Positions 17,187 through 24,904 of a stretch of DNA of 64,000 nt are shown here, in pieces (the stretch's first letter is position 1; every line of letters begins with the position of its first letter). A program made the translations under genes and the position numbers. The notes under the pieces are model-generated. The model saw nothing but the letters and a program-made list of their open reading frames with translations. It made no database searches and had not been told where the DNA came from. Origin of the DNA: Chitinophaga deserti (GTDB lineage: Bacteria > Bacteroidota > Bacteroidia > Chitinophagales > Chitinophagaceae); NCBI RefSeq assembly GCF_003149455.1, contig NZ_QFFK01000006.1:1-64000 (forward strand), given 5' to 3'.

Positions 17187-18734
17187 TTATTTACCCGTCA
17201 GTTTCACCAATGCCGGCGCAAAATCTACCGCCATAAAGAACCGCAGATCGTTGGAAGGCAGTTTATCATCCGTCTGGTTGATTTTGTAATACTCCAATCC
17301 TGTTTTGAACATGTCGAAGAAAGTAAGCCTGCCCTGCATGCCTATCATATTGGGCGACTGTGCGCTGAAGGGGTCCTGTTTACCGTAATTGAAGGTGAAG
17401 TCCACACCGGTTTTCAGCGGCTGCGGGAAGCCCTCTGCGGCGTATTTATGCATGAAGGAGAGATTGGTCCGGAAGTCGGCCGCACCGGGTTGTCCGCCGC
17501 CGGGTAACAAATAGCCACCGGCAGCGCCGAATTTGAAATCGTATTTATTAGAATCGAGGATGTTGAAATTGACGCCGGCGTTGAGTCTTCCGCGCCAGGG
17601 TGTTTCCGCTTCGGGCCGGTAATTGGCTTCCCCGGAAAGATTCAACTGTGACAGCTTTCCAAAATTACGCATGTTGAAGCCTGCCCGGCCGTATCCTTCG
17701 AGGAGCTGGTCGCCATTAAAACGGCCGCCGCCTTCGAGGAGACCGTACAAACCTTTATCGCCACCATAAGCGCCCAGCAGGAACTTATGCTGCTCTTTAG
17801 GCTCCGGCTTACCTTCAATAGGCGAGGAGTGGGAGTATTGGAAGTAGGGGAAGAACTCTGGGCCTTTGTATTTAGGCAAATCCTTTTCGTTAGTGGGGTA
17901 TTTGCCAAGTGCGGAGGCCAGGTTGAAGCCAAGGCCAAGACTGAGCTTTTTCTCTTCCGCTTTTTCGTCTGTTCCGGAATACTTCAGTTCGAAGGCTTTG
18001 GGTGGCGTGTAGAAGGGCGCCCGCCAGCGGTCGTCCGGTATATTATCGAGTACGAAAGGCCTTGCGAATCCTGTGGGTGGAGCAGTCCATTTTTTAGTGG
18101 CAGGGCCCAGCAGGGAGGTGAAGTTAAGTTCGCTGCCCATGAGAGCGTTGAGTCCTACAAGGCCGCTTTGCAGTAAGGCACCTGAAATGAGGAACACACC
18201 GAGGTTGCGTTTGGCATATACAGGGATCTTTTCACCGAGGTACTTTTCCATGTCCATGTGCAGGGCAATAGATGCCAGGTTGATCCATGTGCCGGAAACA
18301 CCGGTAAGTTGTTCGGCCATTTCGAGGCCTTTGGAGAAGTCTACTTTGTCTTTATAAGGTGAGCCGGCCTGTAGCTGGATAGCATAGAAGATATTCCAGA
18401 GCGACATGATTTCCTTACTGATAAGCTCCTGCCCGAACTTGGGATCGAAGAGTGTGGTGCCGCCATTCTTTTTGGCAGACTGATAAGACTGCTGCCATCT
18501 TTTAGGCCAGTTAATGATCAGGTCATCGAAAAGCTGACAGAAAACTTCCATAGATCCAAATGAGATGGGAACATCGTCTTCCTTCTCTTTCTTTGGAGCA
18601 TCAGGAGCATCCTGTTTCTGGATGGAGGGAGGGGCGGGAGTAAAAAAAGGAGGTGTTGATTCGGGCTTGTTTCCGAAGAAAGGTTTGGCACTTTTCGGGG
18701 AGGCCTGGCCCGGTGCATGTGTTGGGGTAGCCAT
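17187..18734 (-). CDS. Unknown protein with eCIS-cargo-like N-terminus and beta-strand-rich C-terminus
   Basis: I do not recognise a family for the 515-residue product as a whole. The first 45 residues are disordered, rich in P, A, K and S, with KPFFGNKPE (Phe19-Phe20) and PPFFTPAPPSIQKQ (Phe30-Phe31, Ile38-Gln39). This FF...FF...IQ pattern resembles the N-terminus of DUF4157-type proteins found with extracellular contractile injection systems. Residues about 60-240 are helical with one hydrophobic stretch (about 194-215). From about 265 to the end there are many alternating, Gly/Tyr/Phe-rich strands, like a membrane beta-barrel, yet there is no signal peptide. Start 18734 (MATPTH) is preferred over an ATG 18 codons earlier. 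It precedes pncB. It may be an injected or self-assembling pore-type effector, by inference only. Confidence 0.6.
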   Translation of the reverse strand: MATPTHAPGQASPKSAKPFFGNKPESTPPFFTPAPPSIQKQDAPDAPKKEKEDDVPISFGSMEVFCQLFDDLIINWPKRWQQSYQSAKKNGGTTLFDPKFGQELISKEIMSLWNIFYAIQLQAGSPYKDKVDFSKGLEMAEQLTGVSGTWINLASIALHMDMEKYLGEKIPVYAKRNLGVFLISGALLQSGLVGLNALMGSELNFTSLLGPATKKWTAPPTGFARPFVLDNIPDDRWRAPFYTPPKAFELKYSGTDEKAEEKKLSLGLGFNLASALGKYPTNEKDLPKYKGPEFFPYFQYSHSSPIEGKPEPKEQHKFLLGAYGGDKGLYGLLEGGGRFNGDQLLEGYGRAGFNMRNFGKLSQLNLSGEANYRPEAETPWRGRLNAGVNFNILDSNKYDFKFGAAGGYLLPGGGQPGAADFRTNLSFMHKYAAEGFPQPLKTGVDFTFNYGKQDPFSAQSPNMIGMQGRLTFFDMFKTGLEYYKINQTDDKLPSNDLRFFMAVDFAPALVKLTGK

Positions 18735-18969
18735 TGGATGACGGGTTTTTGGGGTGGATATGAAGTTACGGAATTTTGGAGTATGCAACTCCCGTCACAA
18801 ACGCTACTGTTGTTTTATGAACCGGTGCCCGTTTTTCCGCAACCATCTCCTTACGCCCAGAACTATCATCAATATCAGCATAGCGCTACTTGTTTTGATG
18901 CAAACTGCCCCGATTCCGTTAGATGCACCTGAAATTTCCCACGGACCGTTGTGTAAAACCCTCCAGCCG

Positions 18970-19503
18970 TCATCTGCGGCCCTCCACCCGGAAGACCTCC
19001 GGATGTTCCGCTGAATAAGATATCTGTAAATTATCACCGGGGTTATAGTGCCGGGAGCTTTTAAAAGTCTCCTCCATTTCCCGGGTGCCCGCCCGGTAGC
19101 GGATGTTGGTTTCATAGAAGTATTGTTGCCGCTTTGCTTCCATTTTTACATTCAGTACTGTGGCAGTAACTGCTACTAATGGCCCCTGTAGCCAGGATGC
19201 TGCCAGCCTGTCGGAAGCAGTATCCGCCCACCAGGCATTGCCGCTGATGAGTAAAGCTATGGCTACCAGCACTAACATCCTCCGCCCGCGGAGCCAGTTA
19301 CGGCGGTCTGGCTGGTAACGTGATGCGTCCGCTTTCCAGATGGAACCAAAGCATAGCATGCCCAGCATGAGCCAGCCACCCGCTATCAGCAGGAGGGCTG
19401 ATATATCATATGCGAGGCTTTGACGGTAGCCGCAGAGGTACCATATCAGGGAACCAGCAGCAATCAGCAGGAGGGCAATGGCGAGGCGGGTATTTCTTTT
19501 CAT
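18970..19503 (-). CDS. DUF3592-like membrane protein
   Basis: The 177-residue protein has three hydrophobic segments (about 7-24, 34-52 and 74-92) and a soluble C-terminal beta domain with YRAGTREMEETF and YNPGDNLQISYSAEHPEVFRV. That last pattern (a PGD..v.Y....P) resembles DUF3592 proteins, whose function is unknown. It is a lone gene with no obvious partner. Confidence 0.6.
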   Translation of the reverse strand: MKRNTRLAIALLLIAAGSLIWYLCGYRQSLAYDISALLLIAGGWLMLGMLCFGSIWKADASRYQPDRRNWLRGRRMLVLVAIALLISGNAWWADTASDRLAASWLQGPLVAVTATVLNVKMEAKRQQYFYETNIRYRAGTREMEETFKSSRHYNPGDNLQISYSAEHPEVFRVEGRR

Positions 19504-19660
19504 ATGTATTGCACAGGGTAAACAAACATGAGCATGGAACGAAGTTTTTAGGTTCGTTAAATACTACAACCGCTGCCGGGAATTGTTTAGTTGACGGAGT
19601 TTGCCGCACGTATTTCCACGTATTTTCCAGAAAAAGTACAATTCGCTGAGGATCAGGTAT

Positions 19661-19668
19661 TATTTTTG
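19661..19668 (+). promoter_or_regulatory. Candidate -7 promoter element
   Basis: TATTTTTG matches TAnnTTTG exactly, about 120 bases before the lipoprotein start at 19788. The -33 region has only TTCG at 19642, so support is limited. Confidence 0.35.
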
Positions 19669-19787
19669 CCTCTTCGGGTCAGTTTTATGACCATTGTCAA
19701 AGACAGCATATTACGATTTTTAAGCAGCATAAACGGAAACACGGCATAACCATGTCTGATTATTCTATCATCTAAAACCATTTCATT

Positions 19788-20477
19788 ATGAAGCAAAGGC
19801 GTACCCTTGCGTTGTTAACCGCTGCCTGCCTGGCGGCATTTACTTTTATTTCCTGCAGCAAATCCGATAAGAAGGATGATGAACCCGGCACTCCGAAGGA
19901 AGAAGCCGGTAAGATCCCCGGATTGGGCACAGCAGCAGGCACTCCCCAGGGCACAGCCCTCACATTACCTGCCGGTATTACTTTCTCCGGCGATCCTATC
20001 AAAGGTGCGGTTTGTGATACTTCGTATGAAGTAGGCAGTGGCGGCCTGGTAGAGGTATGTGTGGCTTTCGTCAACAACAATACCCAGGATGTTACACTTA
20101 CCCTGCCCGCAGGCCTGATCGTTATTTCTGATAATGCGGAATATCAACACGGCTTCCTCATTCAAACATCCACGGTCTTGCTGAAAGCAAAGAAAAAGAC
20201 GCGTGTGGGTGTTAATTTCTATTGTGTAAACAGTTCCAGGTTACCCAGCTCCGGCTCAGTAACATATAAAATTGGCCCGGTTTCCAGCAGCACCCTTTTG
20301 GGAGAACTGTGCAACCTGTTGAAGAACAAACGCACCGCCCGCAGCGAGTACACGGATTTCGATCAGTACTTCATGACAGCAAACAGCATTCAGACTTTGA
20401 TCTGGAGCATCACCGACGGTGACGGGCTTGAACGTACCACTCTGGCCGAAACGCTGGGCCGTATTCCCAACAGATAG
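19788..20477 (+). CDS. Lipoprotein of unknown function
   Basis: The 229-residue product has a signal peptide with lipobox FISC (Cys23) followed by a K/D/E-rich linker, so it should be a membrane-anchored lipoprotein. The body is beta-rich, with a possible Ig-like region (VEVCVAFVNNNTQDVTLTLP) and four later cysteines (in GAVCDT, VEVCVAF, NFYCVNS and GELCNLL) that could form two disulfides. I do not recognise a family. It is monocistronic, with its own candidate promoter and a strong terminator. Confidence 0.7.
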   Translation: MKQRRTLALLTAACLAAFTFISCSKSDKKDDEPGTPKEEAGKIPGLGTAAGTPQGTALTLPAGITFSGDPIKGAVCDTSYEVGSGGLVEVCVAFVNNNTQDVTLTLPAGLIVISDNAEYQHGFLIQTSTVLLKAKKKTRVGVNFYCVNSSRLPSSGSVTYKIGPVSSSTLLGELCNLLKNKRTARSEYTDFDQYFMTANSIQTLIWSITDGDGLERTTLAETLGRIPNR

Positions 20478-20496
20478 CCAATTTAACTAACATAGA

Positions 20497-20531
20497 AAAT
20501 CCCGGTGCTGCTGCTGCACCGGGATTTTTTT
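20497..20531 (+). terminator. Intrinsic terminator after the lipoprotein gene
   Basis: AAATCCCGGTGC (20497-20508) pairs perfectly with GCACCGGGATTT (20516-20527) around a 7-nt loop, followed by a seven-T run. Confidence 0.95.
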
Positions 20532-20655
20532 ATGGCAGGGTATTCAGGCTAAAATGAAGGTGCTTTGGAATAGCAGGTAATGTCTGCGTTGAAAATTGTA
20601 TTATCTTTTACCTGTCCGGCCCCTGCCGGTAAGTGAACAGTTAAATAGTAATTCC

Positions 20656-23600
20656 ATGTTAAGGCTCCTTTTTCTGGCCTTCTTTATATGCTGCAGTCTC
20701 GTATTACAGGCCCGGCAAACGTTGTGGCAGTTTGATCTGCTCGACAGCCGCAACGGGCTTTCCAGCAATCAGATCAATTCCATCGTGAAAGGGCCCGATG
20801 GTTTCCTGTGGATCGGTACCATTGCGGGGCTCAACCGTTACGATGGTCATACCTTTCGCATTTTCCGTCATATAGCAGGCGATTCTGCTACCCTCAACGA
20901 CGATTTCATTAACCAGGCTGTACCCGGTCCGCATAATACCCTCTGGGTGCAAACCCCTAATGGCTGGAACCGTTATGATCCCCGCACGGAAACATTTACA
21001 GCCCGCATCCGTCCACATCTGGCAGCCATGGGAGTACCCGACGATAATTTTACCATTCTCATGCGCGATGGTGCAGGCCGGTTCTGGTTTACCGTTCCGG
21101 GTAAAGGATTATTCGGATATGATCCTGTAAAGCGTCAGCCACTTCGCGCTTTGCCACTGTTTTCCTCCAATGTGGCAGGTACCGCCCCGGGGCCTGATGG
21201 AACAGTGTGGGTCATCTATGCAGAAGGCATCATCGATCAGTTCGACCCTGCCACCAGCCGCCGCTTACACCGTACTGATGACCTCCGTAAACTGGATGCA
21301 CTACCCAATCCGGCATACCGCCTCTTTACCGATAGTGACGGGGATGTGTGGATATACGCTTACGGCACATCAAGAGGAGCAGCCTGCTACCGCCCGGCTT
21401 CCGGAACGCTCACGCCGGTTCGTAAAAGCGGCGGGGAAGGTAAGCTCAATACCGATATCGTGAATGGCATAACGCAGGACGAAAAAGGGCTTATCTGGAT
21501 CGCTACCGACCATGGCGGCGTTAATGTGCTCGATAAAAGTGACTTTACGGTACGGTATATCGTCAACAACGAACAGGATGACAGAAGCATCAGCCAGAAC
21601 AGTATCAATACTATTTATAAAGACGATCAGGGTATCATATGGCTGGGCACTTTCAAGAAAGGCCTGAACCGCTATCATTCCGCAAACCCCAGGTTCCCGG
21701 TTTACCAGCACCGCCCCAACGTGGCGGGTTCGCTGCCTTACAATGATGTGAACCGCTTTGTGGAAGACAAAAAAGGTAACCTCTGGATAGGTACCAATGG
21801 CGGCGGTTTGTTGTACTATGACCGGTCCACCGGGAAGTATACCCAATATCTTCATCAATCCAATGCAAACAGTATTTCCAGCAATGTAATCGTGAGCCTG
21901 CTGATAGACCGGGAAGGTAAATTATGGATCGGCACCTATTTCGGCGGACTCGACTGCTTCGATGGTAAACGGTTCACCAATTACCGGCATAATGATGCAG
22001 ACCCCAACAGTCTGGCAGACGACAGGGTGTGGGAGATTTATGAAGACAGTAAGGGCCGTTTATGGATCGGAACGCTCAGTCAGGGACTCATCCAGTTTGA
22101 CCGGAAAACAGGGGAGTTCAGGAAATTCAAGCCGCAGGGCTCACGGTCCGATTACATAGCCGCGATCCTTGAAGACCGTTCAGGTGATCTCTGGATCGGT
22201 ACTTCTTACGGCATCGATGTGCTGGACCACCGCACAGGCCTCTTCCGGCACTACGAGCACCGGGAGCAGGACGGCAGCAGCCTCAGCCATAATAACGTCA
22301 CCGCTTTCTGCCAGGACTCCCGCGGACTGATATGGATCGCCACACACGATGGCCTTAACCGGTGGGATCCTTCACGTAACGCATTCATTCGGTATGGCCG
22401 CGAACAGGGTCTGCCGGACAATACCATCCTCACGCTGCTGGAAGATGACGACCGCCATCTATGGCTCAGCACGCCTAATGGTTTGTGCCGTGCTACGGTG
22501 CTTTCCGATGGCGATTCCCTCCGCTTGCAAACACGCAATTTTGATGAGGCAGACGGTCTGCAGGGCCGCCAGTTCAATGAGAACGCAGCCCTGAAAACCA
22601 CTGCCGGAGAACTGGTGTTTGGCGGGGCTAACGGATTCAATATCTTTCAGACTACCTCATTGCGGAACCGTTTGGCCGCCCCGCAGGTAGTGTTCACAGA
22701 TCTTCAGCTTTTTAACCAGCCGGTACGCGCCGGAAAGGAATACAATGGGCGGATCGTATTGCCCGAGTCGGTTTCATCGGCTAAGGAACTTACTTTCCGG
22801 TATAATCAAAATGTATTTACCGTAGAGTTTGCGGCACTGGAGTTCCTCAATCCGCATAAGATCCGGTATGCATACCAGTTACAGGGTTTCAGTGATGAAT
22901 GGCTGTATACGGACAGTCACAACCGTAAAGCTACTTTCACGAACCTCAATCCCGGACAGTACACCCTGCTGGTGAAAGCTGCCGGGGAAGACGGGCAGTG
23001 GGCCGCCACTCCGCTTGCACTGAGTATCCGTATTCTGCCACCCTGGTGGCTTACGAAGGTAGCATGGGTAGGCTATGTATTGTTGCTTATTGCAGCATTG
23101 CTGCTGGCAAGGCATCTGGTACTCCGCCGTGCAAGAGGGCGCTTCAGGCTGGAGCGGGAGCGGCAGGAAGCACAGCGCCTCCATGAGCTGGATATGATGA
23201 AGATCCGTTTCTTTACCAATGTAAGTCATGAATTCCGTACACCGTTATCACTTATTATTTCACCCGTAGAAAAAATGGTGCGGGAATCTGAACAGCCCGA
23301 GGAGAAAAGACAATTCCAGCTTATTCACCGGAATGCACGCCGGTTACTGAATATGGTAAACCAGCTGCTCGATTTCCGGAAGCTGGAAGAGCATGAGCTG
23401 CGGCTCGTTAAAACACCGGGCGATATCATCGGGTTTGTAAAGGAAGTCTCGTTTTCATTTTCAGATATGGCGGAGAATAAGGGGATTGGCTTCGCCTTCC
23501 ATGCCGACCGCGAGCGGCTGTTCACCGCTTTCGACCACGATAAGCTTGAGCGGGTATTGTTTAATCTGTTATCGAACGCCTTTAAGTTTACCCCGGCAGG

Positions 23601-24750
23601 CGGCCGCGTTGCGGTAACCGTTACCATGGATGGCCCGCCGGCAGCAGGTGCGCTGCAGATACGGATTAGTGATACAGGCATAGGCATAGCCCCGGAAAAA
23701 CAGGAGAAGATATTTGAACGCTTCTTCCAGGCAGCAGTACCGGGGTCTATGGTGAACCAGGGCAGCGGGATAGGTTTGTCGATCACGAAAGAGTTTATCC
23801 GCCTGCATGGTGGTACGATAACGGTGGAAAGCCGGGAGCAGGAGGGCAGCACATTCATGGTTACCCTTCCGGTGGCTGTGGTAAGTGAAGATGTGGAGCC
23901 GGTAATTCTACAGCATACGGAGCTTGAACCGGAAGCAACTGAAGAAGCTGAGGCGCAGGCAGCAAAGCTCCCTATGAAAGGGAAGCGTAAAACTATTCTG
24001 GTAGTTGAGGATAACGAAGATTTCCGCTTTTATATAAAGGACAATCTGAAGGCTTATTATGAGGTGCTCGAAGCCGGAGATGGTAAATCAGGCTGGCAAA
24101 AGGCATTAGCCCATCACCCCGACCTCATCGTGTCAGACATCAGTATGCCGGAAATGAACGGCATTGATCTGTGCCGTAAGATCCGGGACGACCGGCGCAC
24201 CGCATCTATCCCCGTTATTCTCCTCACCGCCCTCACAGGGGAAGAGCAGCAGCTGACAGGCCTTCAGACAGGGGCAAGCGATTACATGACCAAGCCCTTC
24301 AACGTAGAGATCCTCCTTTCCCGTATCCGCAATCTGCTGGATCAGCAGGAAACCATCCGTAAAACATATCAGAAACAGGTACAGGTAGTAGCTTCCGAAC
24401 CGGCGCCATTGCCCGCAGCCGACGATGATTTTGTCCGCCGTGCCCTCGAATATGTGGAACGCAACCTTTCCGATCCCGGGCTTTCTGTGGAAGGACTGAG
24501 CCGTGAAATGCTCCTGAGCCGGGCAGCCCTGTACAAGAAATTGTTCAACCTTACCGGCCAGACACCGGCAGAGTTCATCCGGCATATTCGTTTGCAGAGA
24601 GCCAAACAACTGCTTGAAAGGGGCACCACCACGGTTGCCGAAGTGGCATACCAGGTGGGATTCAATAACCCTAAAAACTTCGCGAAAGTATTTAAGGAAA
24701 CCTACGGCGATGTACCCAGTACTTACCTGAAAAACCGTTCGGGCGAATAA
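20656..24750 (+). CDS. Hybrid two-component system regulator (HTCS) of a glycan utilisation locus
   Basis: The 1364-residue protein combines sensor, kinase, receiver and DNA-binding parts. A short signal/anchor precedes a periplasmic propeller made of repeated LWIGT-type Reg_prop units (about 25-690), a Y_Y_Y domain (about 740-800) and a membrane helix near 805-825. Next come HisKA with NVSHEFRTPL (His858), HATPase (NAFKFTPAGG, DTGIGIAPEKQ, GSGIGLSI), a receiver with phospho-acceptor Asp1161 in LIVSDISMPEMNG, and a C-terminal AraC domain (VGFNNPKNFAKVFKETYG). Start 20656 gives a clean signal peptide (MLRLLFLAFFICC). It stands upstream of GH31-SusC-SusD and should activate them when the oligosaccharide released or imported by that system binds the propeller. 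Confidence 0.95.
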   Translation: MLRLLFLAFFICCSLVLQARQTLWQFDLLDSRNGLSSNQINSIVKGPDGFLWIGTIAGLNRYDGHTFRIFRHIAGDSATLNDDFINQAVPGPHNTLWVQTPNGWNRYDPRTETFTARIRPHLAAMGVPDDNFTILMRDGAGRFWFTVPGKGLFGYDPVKRQPLRALPLFSSNVAGTAPGPDGTVWVIYAEGIIDQFDPATSRRLHRTDDLRKLDALPNPAYRLFTDSDGDVWIYAYGTSRGAACYRPASGTLTPVRKSGGEGKLNTDIVNGITQDEKGLIWIATDHGGVNVLDKSDFTVRYIVNNEQDDRSISQNSINTIYKDDQGIIWLGTFKKGLNRYHSANPRFPVYQHRPNVAGSLPYNDVNRFVEDKKGNLWIGTNGGGLLYYDRSTGKYTQYLHQSNANSISSNVIVSLLIDREGKLWIGTYFGGLDCFDGKRFTNYRHNDADPNSLADDRVWEIYEDSKGRLWIGTLSQGLIQFDRKTGEFRKFKPQGSRSDYIAAILEDRSGDLWIGTSYGIDVLDHRTGLFRHYEHREQDGSSLSHNNVTAFCQDSRGLIWIATHDGLNRWDPSRNAFIRYGREQGLPDNTILTLLEDDDRHLWLSTPNGLCRATVLSDGDSLRLQTRNFDEADGLQGRQFNENAALKTTAGELVFGGANGFNIFQTTSLRNRLAAPQVVFTDLQLFNQPVRAGKEYNGRIVLPESVSSAKELTFRYNQNVFTVEFAALEFLNPHKIRYAYQLQGFSDEWLYTDSHNRKATFTNLNPGQYTLLVKAAGEDGQWAATPLALSIRILPPWWLTKVAWVGYVLLLIAALLLARHLVLRRARGRFRLERERQEAQRLHELDMMKIRFFTNVSHEFRTPLSLIISPVEKMVRESEQPEEKRQFQLIHRNARRLLNMVNQLLDFRKLEEHELRLVKTPGDIIGFVKEVSFSFSDMAENKGIGFAFHADRERLFTAFDHDKLERVLFNLLSNAFKFTPAGGRVAVTVTMDGPPAAGALQIRISDTGIGIAPEKQEKIFERFFQAAVPGSMVNQGSGIGLSITKEFIRLHGGTITVESREQEGSTFMVTLPVAVVSEDVEPVILQHTELEPEATEEAEAQAAKLPMKGKRKTILVVEDNEDFRFYIKDNLKAYYEVLEAGDGKSGWQKALAHHPDLIVSDISMPEMNGIDLCRKIRDDRRTASIPVILLTALTGEEQQLTGLQTGASDYMTKPFNVEILLSRIRNLLDQQETIRKTYQKQVQVVASEPAPLPAADDDFVRRALEYVERNLSDPGLSVEGLSREMLLSRAALYKKLFNLTGQTPAEFIRHIRLQRAKQLLERGTTTVAEVAYQVGFNNPKNFAKVFKETYGDVPSTYLKNRSGE

Positions 24751-24904
24751 TTCATAATTGAAAATCAATTTGTTAATATGCCGGGTTGACATTTGCCTAC
24801 CCTTTTATAGACATTCCTGTACCCTCCATTTTATGCGGCAACCGTAGCTTCGGGGCAACCGATTTACCAACGGAGTATTCCACGCACCCAGAGAAACGAT
24901 CACT

